Shown: one piece after another, positions 16,184 to 26,081 of the stretch | Position numbering within the stretch: the first letter of the stretch is position 1 | Layout of the letters: every line of letters begins with the position of its first letter | NCBI GenBank assembly: GCA_947627695.1 | Contig: CANQXF010000003.1 | Span: 124,001 to 188,000, forward strand | Reading direction: 5' to 3' | Length of the DNA stretch: 64,000 nt | Source: an uncultured Ruminiclostridium sp. | Lineage (GTDB): Bacteria > Bacillota > Clostridia > Oscillospirales > Ruminococcaceae | The notes under the pieces: generated by a model | Database searches by the model: none | What the model was told of the DNA's origin: nothing | What the model saw: only the letters and a program-made list of their open reading frames with translations | Made by a program: the position numbers and the translations under genes

Positions 16184-18496
16184 ATGATGATGTGCAGTCG
16201 CTGCAAAAAACGTCCTGCAGTAGTGTTTATCACTACGATGAACGGAAATGAGAAGCGCAATGAGGGCTTATGCCTTAAATGTGCAAAAGAGCTGAATGTT
16301 CCGCAGGTCAATGATTATATTAAACAGCTTGGAATCAACGAGGACGAACTTGAAGAAGAACTGGATATGCTGTTTGGTGAAGCCAACGGGACCGGAGAGA
16401 CAAATGACGATGAAGATGATGAGGAAAGCGTAGATGGATTTAAAAGCGGTGGAGCAGGTACTATGCCTCCGTTTTTGCGCAACCTTTTTCACGGTTCACC
16501 GCAGAATTTAAATCCACAGGAGGGAACCGACCAATCAAAGAAGAAAGATGAACATTCAGAAAAGAGACCTGAAAAATCAAACAAAAAGAGAAAGTTTCTT
16601 GATACATTCTGTACCAATCTGACAGCAAAAGCAAAGCGTGGAGAGCTTGACCGCATTATCGGACGTGAAAAAGAAATATACAGAGTAACCCAAATACTTT
16701 CACGCCGCACGAAGAACAATCCTTGTCTTATAGGCGAGCCTGGTGTAGGTAAGACGGCAATAGCCGAGGGAATTGCTCAGAAGCTGGTTTCAGGAGACGT
16801 TCCTTTCAGATTGAGAGGAAAAGAATTATATTTGCTCGACCTTACTGCTCTCATTGCAGGCACGCAGTTCAGGGGGCAGTTTGAGAGCCGTGTAAAATCT
16901 CTTATAGATGAAATCAAAAATGCAGGCAATATTTTGTTGTTTATAGACGAAGTCCACAATCTTGTAGGCACAGGCGACAGTGAAGGCACTATGAATGCCG
17001 CAAATATGTTTAAGCCTGCTCTTTCTAGAGGAGAACTTCAGGTCATCGGCGCTACAACGTTCAATGAATACAGAAAATATATTGAAAAGGACAGCGCATT
17101 GGAACGCCGTTTTCAGCCTGTCACAATAAACGAGCCGAGCATTGATGATACCGTAGAGCTTTTAAAAGGTATAAAGGATTATTATGAAAAGCACCATGCA
17201 ATTCATGTGCCTGACAATATTTTGCGTTCTTGCGCCATTTTGTCCGAACGTTATATAACAGACAGATTTTTGCCTGACAAAGCTATTGACTTGCTTGACG
17301 AATCTGCCGCCTGTGCAAGCATTAAGAGCAAAGATCTTGCTGAATATGAAAATCTGAAAATCGTAAACAAAGACCTTGAACGCGAGCTTACTGAGCTTTC
17401 CGCAGAAACAGAAAATGTAAATTATGAAAGAATTGCAGAGATAAAAACAGAAATTTCCAAGAATGAACTGCGGATAAAAGAGCTTGAACCTTTGGTAACG
17501 CAAATAACCGTTACTGAAGAAGATGTGTCAAAGGTCATTGAGCTTTGGACAGGTATTCCCGCCAGCAAAATAATGGAAACTGAATTTAAGAAAATGGCTA
17601 AGCTGGAGGATGTTCTTAAAAGCAGGGTAATTGGTCAGGATAACGCCTGCGAATTGGTTGCGGCGGCAATAAAACGTACCCGTGTTCAGCTTTCTCTGCG
17701 CAGACGCCCCGCATCGTTTATATTTGTAGGGCCTACCGGTGTGGGAAAAACAGAGCTTGTAAAGGTTTTGGCAGAGGAGCTGTTTGATACTGTTGATCCG
17801 CTGATAAGACTTGATATGAGCGAATATATGGAGAAATACAGCGTCAGCAAGATAATCGGCTCTCCTCCCGGATATATCGGATATGACGAGGCGGGACAGC
17901 TTACGGAAAAGGTATGCAGAAAGCCTTATTCTGTCATACTTTTTGACGAAATTGAAAAGGCGCACCCTGATGTGCTGAATATACTGCTTCAGATACTTGA
18001 TGAAGGAAAGGTCACCGATTCACACGGCAGAGTTGTCAGCTTTGAAAACACCGTTATTGCTATGACATCAAACGCAGGCTCATCTAACAATTCAAACGGC
18101 GGGCTTGGTTTTGGCAAGAGCGAGGCGGATATTTCAAAGGAAAAAGCTATGAAAGCGCTCAGAGAGTTTTTACGTCCTGAATTTTTGGGAAGGATTGACG
18201 AAATAGTTGTATTTAATCCTTTGACTGAAGAAAACTATGTAAAAATTGCAAAGCTTATGCTTGAAGAAATGAAAGAGGCGCTTGCCGAGAAAAATATTAC
18301 GATAAAGATATCTGACGCGGCTTATAAAACAATTGCCTCCAAGGCCTTTGGCGGAAAATACGGCGGTCGTGACATAAGACGTGTTATACGCCGCGAATTG
18401 GAAGATAAGGTAGCAAATTTAGTTGTTGAAAAGGGCGAAGGCGGTATCTCGGAAATAAGTGTATCTTCCAAAACAGGCGAGCTGGTGGTTTCATAA
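16184..18496 (+). CDS. clpE: ClpE-like AAA+ unfoldase with N-terminal zinc finger
   Basis: A Hsp100/ClpABC protein of 770 residues. In place of Clp-N repeats it starts with a four-cysteine zinc finger (C4, C7, C30, C33), then an acidic and Ser/Lys-rich linker to about residue 140. Two AAA modules follow, with Walker A GEPGVGKT in the first and GPTGVGKT in the second, and a short coiled-coil middle domain near 400-440. LGF at 641-643 sits where the ClpP-docking loop lies in ClpC/ClpE, so pairing with ClpP is expected. The zinc finger plus tandem AAA matches B. subtilis ClpE. No CtsR, McsA or McsB genes and no CIRCE element are nearby. AAGGAGG lies nine bases before the ATG. Confidence 0.85.
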   Translation: MMMCSRCKKRPAVVFITTMNGNEKRNEGLCLKCAKELNVPQVNDYIKQLGINEDELEEELDMLFGEANGTGETNDDEDDEESVDGFKSGGAGTMPPFLRNLFHGSPQNLNPQEGTDQSKKKDEHSEKRPEKSNKKRKFLDTFCTNLTAKAKRGELDRIIGREKEIYRVTQILSRRTKNNPCLIGEPGVGKTAIAEGIAQKLVSGDVPFRLRGKELYLLDLTALIAGTQFRGQFESRVKSLIDEIKNAGNILLFIDEVHNLVGTGDSEGTMNAANMFKPALSRGELQVIGATTFNEYRKYIEKDSALERRFQPVTINEPSIDDTVELLKGIKDYYEKHHAIHVPDNILRSCAILSERYITDRFLPDKAIDLLDESAACASIKSKDLAEYENLKIVNKDLERELTELSAETENVNYERIAEIKTEISKNELRIKELEPLVTQITVTEEDVSKVIELWTGIPASKIMETEFKKMAKLEDVLKSRVIGQDNACELVAAAIKRTRVQLSLRRRPASFIFVGPTGVGKTELVKVLAEELFDTVDPLIRLDMSEYMEKYSVSKIIGSPPGYIGYDEAGQLTEKVCRKPYSVILFDEIEKAHPDVLNILLQILDEGKVTDSHGRVVSFENTVIAMTSNAGSSNNSNGGLGFGKSEADISKEKAMKALREFLRPEFLGRIDEIVVFNPLTEENYVKIAKLMLEEMKEALAEKNITIKISDAAYKTIASKAFGGKYGGRDIRRVIRRELEDKVANLVVEKGEGGISEISVSSKTGELVVS

Positions 18497-19185
18497 TGAA
18501 AACGGCAGTAATCACAGGTGGCAGCGGCTCTATCGGAAATGCACTTGTGGAAGAGTTCTCTGCTGATCACCGTGTTATCTTCACTTATTTTAATAATAAA
18601 GCAAAAGCGGAAGAAACAGCAAAAAAATATGGTGCTGAATCGCTTTATCTTGATCAATCTAATATCAATGATATTTTAAAACTTAAAGATATGCTGACTT
18701 CCTGCGATTTGCTGATAAATAATGCGGGAATAAGCAGCAACAAACTTTTTACTGATTTATCTGACGAGGAATTAAAGAGAATAACGGATATTGATCTGAC
18801 AGGAGCAATGCTCCTTACAAAAGCAGTGCTTCCCCTTATGATACGTCAGAAGATAGGCTGTATAATAAATATTTCCTCAATATGGGGTGTATATGGTGCT
18901 TCGTGCGAGGTTGCTTATTCCGCTGCAAAGGCCGGTATTATAGGCTTTACCAAAGCATTATCAAAGGAAGTGGGACTTTCTGGCATCAGAGTTAATTGTA
19001 TAGCACCGGGAATGATAGACAGCAAGATGAATTCCCATTTATCTAATGAGGAAATAAACGAATTTTTAAACTCAACAGCTCTTTGTAAAATCGGTTCTCC
19101 TAAAGACGTTGCGCAAGCCGCAAGGTATCTTTTTGAGGCAGAGTTTGTAACAGGACAAGTGCTTGGCGTTGATGGAGGATTTTAA
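18496..19185 (+). CDS. Short-chain dehydrogenase, FabG/YmfI type
   Basis: A 229-residue SDR-family NADPH-dependent reductase. The cofactor motif TGGSGSIG is at residues 7-14 and NNAG at 75-78. The catalytic triad is S128, Y141 and K145. The active-site stretch SSIWGVYGASCEVAYSAAK resembles YmfI, the EF-P 5-aminopentanone reductase of Bacillus, more than general FabG enzymes, whose motif is usually SS..G..GN.GQ..Y. The same reaction here is an inference. A plain 3-oxoacyl-ACP reductase is the alternative, although no other fatty-acid genes are near. Its ATG overlaps the clpE stop (TAATG). Confidence 0.75.
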   Translation: MKTAVITGGSGSIGNALVEEFSADHRVIFTYFNNKAKAEETAKKYGAESLYLDQSNINDILKLKDMLTSCDLLINNAGISSNKLFTDLSDEELKRITDIDLTGAMLLTKAVLPLMIRQKIGCIINISSIWGVYGASCEVAYSAAKAGIIGFTKALSKEVGLSGIRVNCIAPGMIDSKMNSHLSNEEINEFLNSTALCKIGSPKDVAQAARYLFEAEFVTGQVLGVDGGF

Positions 19186-19204
19186 AAGCTGAGGGGGTAG
19201 CCAA

Positions 19205-20041
19205 ATGACACAAGCTGTCAGAGATGAATTTATGCGTATCAAACTCACAGATCAGCGAAATGCTTTGACGCAGGAAGAAAAGGAAAAATCCGATTTTTTT
19301 GTTATAGAGTATATGAATCTATTGTTAAGCAGTGGCGAAGCAACAGATTTCAAGGATAAATGCTTTTGCTATTGGAATATTTCAGACAGTTATGCAATGT
19401 TAAGAAGACCCACTGAGCTTTATAAAAATCATTTGAATTTTGCAGAATATGTTTTTAATGGTGACAAAATATACAGATTTTGGCCGATATCAGACTGCAC
19501 ACAGCGTTTTACGCTTATTGCAGGAGGTTATGAGAATTTTTGGCATGATTTATATAAAGTCGCTGTTGAAAACACGCCTATTACAAAGGAAAATTACCGA
19601 ATAGCGTATGAAACCCATAGAGCTGCTTTATCCGTTAATTCAAGCTTGAATATTCCGTTTGAACATTTAAAATATTATAACGAAAAATTTTCAGAATTTC
19701 TTGAAAGCGTTAAATCAAGAGAAGAGTATAGTTTTTACATGCTTATTTTTCTTTCAGCGCAAATTAAAGCGTTTGAGCGCAATGATATTTATATTGAGGA
19801 TATGTGCGCTGAATTTTTTGAGGCACTTGGAAATAAGGATACAGCGACTGCTTATGCAGTAGGGGAATGGGAATATTTTAATCGTTTGAGAAGTACGAGA
19901 AATCAGGCTGTTGTCGGTATAACGACGGCAATAAATTCCCTTATTGATATAGGTGAAAAGAAACGTGCCCTTGAACTTTACAATGAAACAAAGAAATATG
20001 GTTTTCCTGAAAATACATATGTAAACAAAAGAATTTATTAA
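19205..20041 (+). CDS. Unrecognised soluble alpha-helical protein
   Basis: I do not recognise this 278-residue protein. It has no signal peptide or membrane helix. It is rich in aromatic and charged residues and looks helical throughout, with paired-helix spacing in its last 80 residues (for example VVGITTAINSLIDIGEKKRA) that recalls TPR-like repeats. There are no obvious catalytic motifs. A GAGGGGG ribosome site precedes its ATG. It is embedded between an SDR gene and rlmA with gaps of 19 and 8 bases, so it is a real, cotranscribed gene. Confidence 0.7.
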   Translation: MTQAVRDEFMRIKLTDQRNALTQEEKEKSDFFVIEYMNLLLSSGEATDFKDKCFCYWNISDSYAMLRRPTELYKNHLNFAEYVFNGDKIYRFWPISDCTQRFTLIAGGYENFWHDLYKVAVENTPITKENYRIAYETHRAALSVNSSLNIPFEHLKYYNEKFSEFLESVKSREEYSFYMLIFLSAQIKAFERNDIYIEDMCAEFFEALGNKDTATAYAVGEWEYFNRLRSTRNQAVVGITTAINSLIDIGEKKRALELYNETKKYGFPENTYVNKRIY

Positions 20042-20049
20042 AGAGGCTT

Positions 20050-20868
20050 ATGGTAAAAGGTTTTTTGTGTCCCGTTTGCGGGAAACTGTTGATTGAAGAA
20101 GAAAAATCATATAAATGTGAAAATAACCACTGTTTTGATAAGGCAAAGCAGGGATATGTAAATCTTCTTCCGTCAAACAGTCAGAAAGGTCATGGCGATA
20201 ATAAGCTGATGATAAACGCCAGGCGGGAATTTTTGCAAAAGGGATATTATGAGCATTTAAAAAACAAGCTGTGTGAAGTTATAGAGCAGTATTCATCTGA
20301 CGGCTTTTCGTGCCTTGATTCAGGCTGCGGCGAGAGTTATTACACAAAAGGCATATACGAGACCGTATGCAAAAAATATGGGCAAGTATATGCAATAGAT
20401 GTTTCAAAAGAGGCTTTGAAATTCGCATCAAAAAGCTGTGATAATGTTAAATTTGCTGTTGCCAGCGCTTATAAAATGCCATTTGACAATGAGTGCTTTG
20501 ATATTATTACATCTGTTTTTGCACCTCTTGCCAAGGACGAATTTTACAGAATATTAAAGGAAAACGGACTGTTCATAACAGTTTTTCCGCTGGAAAATCA
20601 TTTGTTTTCTTTAAAAAAGGCTATATATGACGCTCCGTATCCTAATAAACCTGAAAATACGGAATTAAGCGGGTTTGAGCTTGTTTTGTCCGAAGAAATA
20701 AAGAAAAACATATGTCTTAATTGTAATGAAGATATCGTAAATCTTTTTATGATGACGCCATATTATTATAAAACATCATCAAAAGACCAGAAAAAAATGA
20801 ATGATTTAAAAGAGCTTATGGTTGAAACAGAATTTATGCTCCTTGTATATAGAAAAATAAAGCAGTAG
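20050..20868 (+). CDS. rlmA: 23S rRNA (guanine-N1)-methyltransferase, RlmA type
   Basis: RlmA-type enzymes methylate N1 of a guanine in domain II of 23S rRNA (G745 or G748). The 272-residue protein starts with the family's zinc site (C7, C10, C23, H27), followed by the conserved GYVNLLPSN..KGHGDN segment that binds RNA, and then a Rossmann SAM site near residue 95 (CLDSGCGESYYTKGI). In some Gram-positives the homologue TlrB confers resistance to tylosin-type macrolides; whether this one modifies G745 or G748 cannot be told from sequence. A GAGG site lies five bases before the start. Confidence 0.87.
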   Translation: MVKGFLCPVCGKLLIEEEKSYKCENNHCFDKAKQGYVNLLPSNSQKGHGDNKLMINARREFLQKGYYEHLKNKLCEVIEQYSSDGFSCLDSGCGESYYTKGIYETVCKKYGQVYAIDVSKEALKFASKSCDNVKFAVASAYKMPFDNECFDIITSVFAPLAKDEFYRILKENGLFITVFPLENHLFSLKKAIYDAPYPNKPENTELSGFELVLSEEIKKNICLNCNEDIVNLFMMTPYYYKTSSKDQKKMNDLKELMVETEFMLLVYRKIKQ

Positions 20869-20877
20869 GAGGATATT

Positions 20878-21537
20878 ATGTACAAGTGTGTTATTTTCGA
20901 TCTGGACGGAACACTTCTGAACACTCTTGATGATCTGGCCGCTGCCGGTAATTATGCTTTAAAAAGCCTTGGACTCCCTGTGTATGAAACGGAAAAATAT
21001 AAATATTTTGTGGGAAACGGAATACCTGTGCTGATACACCGTATTCTTGCAGATAACGATAATAATGAAATGTTTGAAAAAGCCCACAGGCTTTTTTCAG
21101 AATATTATTCTCAGCATAGTTCTGATAAAACAAGACCGTATGATGGCATCAACGAACTGCTTGCTAAACTGAAAAATAAAGGCATAAAAATCGGCGTAGC
21201 TACCAATAAAGACCACATTTTTTCCGAAAAATTGATTAAAAAATTTTTTGGAGAAAACGTGGGTATAGTTTGCGGCAGCAAGGACGATATTCCGAAAAAG
21301 CCTGATCCGTATTCTGTAAATTATATTATAAATGCCTTTGGAGTTGATAAAAAAGATGTCCTGTATGCAGGAGACAGTAACGTTGATATGCAGCTTGCGA
21401 AAAATGCAGGAGTAGTTTCCTGCGGTGTTCTATGGGGATTTCGCACAAAAAAAGAGCTAATTGATAACGGTGCTGTTTATACTGCTGAAAATGCAAAAAG
21501 GCTTTTTGACATTGTAATGGGAGAACATAATTTATGA
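20878..21537 (+). CDS. HAD-family phosphatase, phosphoglycolate-phosphatase-like
   Basis: A 219-residue haloacid-dehalogenase phosphatase. Motif I is FDLDGTLLNT with nucleophile D8 and acid/base D10; a helical cap domain follows. The motif II threonine is in VATNK, the motif III lysine is in SKDDIPKKPDPY, and the motif IV acidic pair is in YAGDSNVDM. This organisation matches Gph and PpaX-type enzymes. The true substrate is uncertain. Its stop overlaps the purine nucleoside phosphorylase start by four bases (ATGA), so a role in nucleotide or sugar-phosphate salvage with that enzyme is plausible. Confidence 0.82.
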   Translation: MYKCVIFDLDGTLLNTLDDLAAAGNYALKSLGLPVYETEKYKYFVGNGIPVLIHRILADNDNNEMFEKAHRLFSEYYSQHSSDKTRPYDGINELLAKLKNKGIKIGVATNKDHIFSEKLIKKFFGENVGIVCGSKDDIPKKPDPYSVNYIINAFGVDKKDVLYAGDSNVDMQLAKNAGVVSCGVLWGFRTKKELIDNGAVYTAENAKRLFDIVMGEHNL

Positions 21538-22376
21538 CACCTGAAGAAAAATTGGAAAAATGCTATAACAGTTTTAAAAACAAAATTGATTTTAAGCCTT
21601 ATATTGCACTTATTTTAGGTTCAGGGTTAGGTGCGCTGGCTGATGAGATAGATGTTAAATATACTTTGAATTACAGTGAGATAGAAGACTTTCCTTTGTC
21701 CACCGTCCCTGGACATAAGGGACGTTTTGTTTTTGGATATATTGAAAGCATTCCTGTCGTCATAATGCAGGGAAGAGTGCATTATTATGAAGGATATTCA
21801 ATGCAGGACGTTGTTCTTCCGACAAGATTGATGAGAAAAATGGGCGCAGAAATTTTGTTTTTGACAAATGCTTCCGGCGCAGCAAATCCTGAGTTTTCCG
21901 CAGGAGATTTTATGCTTATCAGGGATCAGATAGCGAATTTTGTGCCCAGTCCTTTAATCGGAGAGAATTTAGATTCTTTGGGAACAAGATTTCCCGATAT
22001 GAGTGAAATATATAACAAAAAATTATGCGATATAATCAGAAATACCGCTGAAAAGCTTGATATAAAATTGCAGGAGGGAATGTATATTCAGCTTACGGGT
22101 CCTAATTTTGAAACGCCTGCTGAAGTGAGAATGTGCAGACTGCTTGGGGCGGATGCGATAGGAATGAGTACCGCCTGTGAAGCTATTGCAGGAAATCATT
22201 GCGGTATGAAAGTGTGCGGGATAAGCTGTGTTGCAAATTTGGGCTGTGGGCTGACAGACAAGCCTTTATCTCACAAAGAAGTAATGGAGGCGGCTGATAA
22301 AGCTGCGCCTTTATTCAAAAAACTTATACGAACATCAATTGTTGATATTGCGGAACAGTTTGGTTCATGTAAATAA
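21534..22376 (+). CDS. Purine nucleoside phosphorylase (trimeric PNP class)
   Basis: The enzyme splits purine (deoxy)nucleosides with phosphate to the free base and ribose-1-phosphate. The 280-residue protein has the PNP class motifs: LGSGLGALADEI near residues 28-39 for phosphate binding, STVPGHKGRF, the LTNASGAAN segment, and MSTACEAIAGNHCGMKV with the purine-binding region. Length and motifs match the trimeric, guanosine/inosine-preferring PunA/XapA group rather than hexameric DeoD. It is translationally coupled to the upstream HAD gene and is followed 16 bases later by an MTA/SAH-deaminase-type gene. Confidence 0.9.
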   Translation: MTPEEKLEKCYNSFKNKIDFKPYIALILGSGLGALADEIDVKYTLNYSEIEDFPLSTVPGHKGRFVFGYIESIPVVIMQGRVHYYEGYSMQDVVLPTRLMRKMGAEILFLTNASGAANPEFSAGDFMLIRDQIANFVPSPLIGENLDSLGTRFPDMSEIYNKKLCDIIRNTAEKLDIKLQEGMYIQLTGPNFETPAEVRMCRLLGADAIGMSTACEAIAGNHCGMKVCGISCVANLGCGLTDKPLSHKEVMEAADKAAPLFKKLIRTSIVDIAEQFGSCK

Positions 22377-22392
22377 TTTACGAGGCACTTAT

Positions 22393-23661
22393 ATGAAAAT
22401 CAGATTTTATAATGCAAAAATAATGACAGCGGAAAACGACTGTTCGATAAGCACGGGTGAACTTTGCACCTGTGATGATATTATAAGCTATGTGGGCAAT
22501 GAAAGAAATACGGAAGAAAGGTACGACAGAGAAATCGACTGCCGAGGTAATTTGCTTATTCCCGGATTTAAAAATACTCATACTCATTCGGGAATGACTT
22601 TCCTGCGCTCCTATGCTGATGATCTTCCGCTACGGGAATGGCTTTTTGACTGCGTTTTTCCCAGAGAGGACAAGCTGACGCCTGATGATATTTATTCATT
22701 GACTAAACTTGCCATATTGGAATACCTTACAAGCGGAATAACGTCATGCTTTGATATGTATTTTTATGCCGATTCCATTGCGTCGGCAGCGGTTGATATG
22801 GGCTTTCGTATGGTTTTGTGCGGTTCAGTCAGCGGAGCAGCATCTAATGTAAAAAGACTTCAGGATGAATACGCTAAATTTAATAATTATAACAAGCTGA
22901 TAAGCTATCAGCTTGGATTTCATGCCGAATATACAGCAGAGCTTGAGTTGATGAAGGAGATCTCGCTACTTTCGCAAAGTCTTAAAGCACCTGTTTATAC
23001 GCATAATTCGGAAACAGAAAACGAAGTCAAAGAATGTATTGAACGCTATGGAAAAACTCCTACTGCCTTGTTTGAAGAGCTTGGAATGTTTGAATACGGC
23101 GGCGGTGGTTTTCATTGTGTTTACCTGGACGACAATGATATGGAAATTTTCAGGAAAAGAAATCTTTGGGTAGTTACAAATCCGGGTTCAAACACAAAGC
23201 TTGCCAGCGGTATAGCGCCAATCTGCACAATGCAGAAAAAAGGAATAAATCTTGCAATAGGAACGGACGGTCCTGCCAGCAACAACTGTCTTGATATGTT
23301 TAGAGAGATGTTTTTAGTCACAGGACTTCAAAAGCTCTTGACAAAGGACGCTTCTGCCTGTACAGCGGATTCAGTTTTGAAAATGGCGGTAAGCGGAGGA
23401 GCATTGGCAATGGGCCTGAATGACTGTGATTGCCTTAAAATCGGAAAAAAAGCGGATATTGTAATGATAGACTTAAACAGACCAAATATGCAGCCGATTA
23501 ACAATATTTCAAAAAATCTTGTATATAGCGGAAGTAAAGAAAATATCAAATTGACTATGATAAATGGAAAAATTCTTTATGAAAATAGTGATTTTCATAT
23601 TGGAGAAAGCGTTGAAAACATATATATGAAAGCAAATAAAATAGCGGAGAGATTAAGATGA
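22393..23661 (+). CDS. Amidohydrolase of the MTA/SAH deaminase family
   Basis: A 422-residue metal-dependent amidohydrolase. The THTHSGM motif supplies two metal-binding histidines near residue 63. GFHAEYT, with the third histidine region, lies near 176, and GTDGPASNN, with the metal aspartate, is near residue 295. The TrzF/MtaD/SahD group deaminates S-adenosylhomocysteine or methylthioadenosine to the inosyl derivative. Position beside purine nucleoside phosphorylase supports a purine-salvage substrate. I start it at the ATG at 22393, where GAGG lies seven bases upstream and the family-type N terminus begins. An in-frame alternative at 22339 would lie inside the previous gene. Confidence 0.85.
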   Translation: MKIRFYNAKIMTAENDCSISTGELCTCDDIISYVGNERNTEERYDREIDCRGNLLIPGFKNTHTHSGMTFLRSYADDLPLREWLFDCVFPREDKLTPDDIYSLTKLAILEYLTSGITSCFDMYFYADSIASAAVDMGFRMVLCGSVSGAASNVKRLQDEYAKFNNYNKLISYQLGFHAEYTAELELMKEISLLSQSLKAPVYTHNSETENEVKECIERYGKTPTALFEELGMFEYGGGGFHCVYLDDNDMEIFRKRNLWVVTNPGSNTKLASGIAPICTMQKKGINLAIGTDGPASNNCLDMFREMFLVTGLQKLLTKDASACTADSVLKMAVSGGALAMGLNDCDCLKIGKKADIVMIDLNRPNMQPINNISKNLVYSGSKENIKLTMINGKILYENSDFHIGESVENIYMKANKIAERLR

Positions 23662-25001
23662 GCAATGTCAGGATATTGCTTCCCGAATATGTCCTTTCCT
23701 TGCTGAATAGGCTTGAAAATGCCGGATATGAAGCATATGCGGTCGGCGGCTGTGTTAGAAACTCGCTTTTGGGTGTGGAAACGGACGATTATGACATTAC
23801 AACGAATGCATTGTCTCATCAGATAAAGCAGGTATTTTCAGATATGAGAATAATTGATACAGGTATCAAACACGGCACTGTAACAATTATTTCAGATCGA
23901 TTTGAAGCAGAAATAACCACCTATCGAACAGACGGAGAGTATGACGACAGGCGTCACCCCGACAAAGTCACGTTTGTATCAACCATAGAGCAGGATCTTT
24001 CACGACGTGATTTTACGGTAAATGCACTGGCATATTCCGATAAAAGAGGGTTAAAGGATATATTTAACGGAACGGAAGACTTGCAAAACAAAATATTGAG
24101 ATGTGTGGGAGATCCCGAAATCAGATTTGAAGAAGATGCGCTGAGAATATTGCGTGCTTTGAGATTTATGGCGGTTTACGGTTTTTCGGCAGAAAGAGAA
24201 ACAACACTTGCTTTGCATAAGAAGAAAGATCTGCTTTCTGTAATTTCCGCTGAGAGGATACAGTGTGAATTAAATAAGATACTTTGTGGAAAAGCCGAGT
24301 ATCTGGAAGCTGTTTTAAGGGAATATTGGGATATTTTTGCGGTGATCATTCCAGAAATAAATGATTGTCACGAATTTGACCAACATTCCCCTTACCATAA
24401 CCGTGATGTATGGGAACACACTATAACATCTGTGTGCAGCATAGATAACGTCAAGCATTTAAGGCTTGCTATGCTGTTTCACGATTTGGGAAAGCCTGCC
24501 GTTTATACATTCAGCAATGGAAAAGGACATTTCAAAGGACATGCAGTCGTAAGTGCCGATATTTGCAGAAGGACAATGGAAAGTCTGCATTACGACAGCG
24601 AGACGTTAAAAAAAGTTCTTTTTTTAGTCGAACGCCATGATATGATAATGACGGACGACAGTGTATTGATAAAAAAACATCTTAATAAATTCGGAAAAGA
24701 GCTATATTTTGATTTACTGAAAGTCCATATCTCTGATGATTCAGCTAAAGCTCCCTCCGCAAAAGAACGCATTCCGATTTATTTATCTGCGCAAAAAATT
24801 GCAAATGATATTCTTTCAGAGGGTGATTGCTTTTCACTTAAGGACTTGAAAATCAACGGGAACGACCTTAAAGCTGAGGGATATAACGGTGTCGATATCG
24901 GCAAAATATTGAACAAGCTGCTTGATGCGGTTATTGAAAATAAATGCGAAAACAGTTATGACGCTTTGATAAATTATATCAAATGCGAAAATTTAAACTG
25001 A
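23658..25001 (+). CDS. cca: CCA tRNA nucleotidyltransferase with HD domain
   Basis: Adds or repairs the 3' CCA end of tRNA. The nucleotidyltransferase head has the GGCVRN motif and catalytic aspartates D44 and D46 (in DDYDITT), then the RRDFTVNAL and basic-neck segments. The second half carries an HD domain: H275-D276 in FHDLGKP, with the upstream HNRDVWEHT metal-binding segment. HD-containing CCA enzymes are common in clostridia. The exact HD activity (phosphatase or phosphodiesterase) is not settled by sequence. Its ATG overlaps the previous stop (ATGA). Confidence 0.93.
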   Translation: MSNVRILLPEYVLSLLNRLENAGYEAYAVGGCVRNSLLGVETDDYDITTNALSHQIKQVFSDMRIIDTGIKHGTVTIISDRFEAEITTYRTDGEYDDRRHPDKVTFVSTIEQDLSRRDFTVNALAYSDKRGLKDIFNGTEDLQNKILRCVGDPEIRFEEDALRILRALRFMAVYGFSAERETTLALHKKKDLLSVISAERIQCELNKILCGKAEYLEAVLREYWDIFAVIIPEINDCHEFDQHSPYHNRDVWEHTITSVCSIDNVKHLRLAMLFHDLGKPAVYTFSNGKGHFKGHAVVSADICRRTMESLHYDSETLKKVLFLVERHDMIMTDDSVLIKKHLNKFGKELYFDLLKVHISDDSAKAPSAKERIPIYLSAQKIANDILSEGDCFSLKDLKINGNDLKAEGYNGVDIGKILNKLLDAVIENKCENSYDALINYIKCENLN

Positions 25002-25038
25002 TTTTTGAATAAAATATTATTGGAAGGGAAGTAATATA

Positions 25039-26058
25039 ATGTCATCATTTGATATAGGAATAGATCTGGGAACTGCGAATACAATAATAACTATCGGCGG
25101 AAAGGGAATAGTTGTAAACGAACCAAGCGTTGTCGCTTATGACAGAAAGAAAAAAGTAGTGCTTGCAGTTGGCTCCGATGCATACAAAATGATAGGAAGG
25201 ACGCCTGAGTATATCGTTGCAGTCAAGCCGCTGAAAGACGGTGTAATATCCGATCACGAAACTACTGAGGCCATGGTAGCGGCATTTATAAAAAAAGTCA
25301 GCAACAGTATGATGCTAAAGCCTAGGATCATTCTTTGCGTTCCGTCATCTATAACCGACGTGGAAAACAGGGCAGTCATTGAGGCGGCATTGTCTGCCGG
25401 TGCAAGAAAGGTTTACATTATTAAAGAACCGATCGCTGCTTTAATAGGAGCAGGCGTTGACATATCAAAGCCGAACGGCACTATGGTAGTTGACATAGGA
25501 GGAGGAACGACCGACATAGCCGTAACTTCTTTTAACGGAATAGTTCAGGACATTTCTCTCAAAATTGCGGGAAACAAATTTGACGAGGCTATTATAAAAT
25601 ACATTTCAAATAATTATAAAATACTTATCGGAGAAAAAACGGCAGAACAAGCTAAAATTCAAATAGCAAACGTTTTTGAGCCAAATGAGAAGAATAAAAT
25701 AACAATAAAAGGACGCCATCTTGTTAAAGGCTTGCCTGAGGCGCTGGAAATAAGCGAAAAGGATATGTATGAAGCGTTGAAGGATCTTACCGAAGAAATA
25801 GCAATGGGTGTCAAAAATGTTTTGGAAAGAACGCCGCCTGAGTTGGTGGGTGATATACTTAACAGCGGAATAATTCTTACAGGCGGCGGAGCCTTGTTGA
25901 AAGGACTGGATAAATATATACAGTGCCGTATAGGTGCGTCGTGCCGTGTGGCTGATGCTCCTCTTGAGTGTGTTGCAAAAGGCGTTGAGGCTGCATTTGG
26001 ATTATCCGAAGAGCTATTGGACGGATTTGAACATATTTCCTTGTACCGTTATAAGTAA
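25039..26058 (+). CDS. mreB: MreB/Mbl-type rod-shape actin homologue
   Basis: This cytoplasmic actin-like ATPase forms membrane-associated filaments that guide side-wall synthesis. The 339-residue protein has the phosphate-1 loop GIDLGTANT at residues 7-15, the phosphate-2 loop VVDIGGGTTDIAV, and the adenosine segment LTGGGALLKGLD. The usual partners mreC and mreD are not adjacent, so this is more like the solitary Mbl or MreBH type. Paralogues cannot be told apart with confidence. A GGAAGGGAAG ribosome site precedes the ATG. Confidence 0.9.
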   Translation: MSSFDIGIDLGTANTIITIGGKGIVVNEPSVVAYDRKKKVVLAVGSDAYKMIGRTPEYIVAVKPLKDGVISDHETTEAMVAAFIKKVSNSMMLKPRIILCVPSSITDVENRAVIEAALSAGARKVYIIKEPIAALIGAGVDISKPNGTMVVDIGGGTTDIAVTSFNGIVQDISLKIAGNKFDEAIIKYISNNYKILIGEKTAEQAKIQIANVFEPNEKNKITIKGRHLVKGLPEALEISEKDMYEALKDLTEEIAMGVKNVLERTPPELVGDILNSGIILTGGGALLKGLDKYIQCRIGASCRVADAPLECVAKGVEAAFGLSEELLDGFEHISLYRYK

Positions 26059-26081
26059 ATTTTGCTTTAAGGAGTGCTGCA

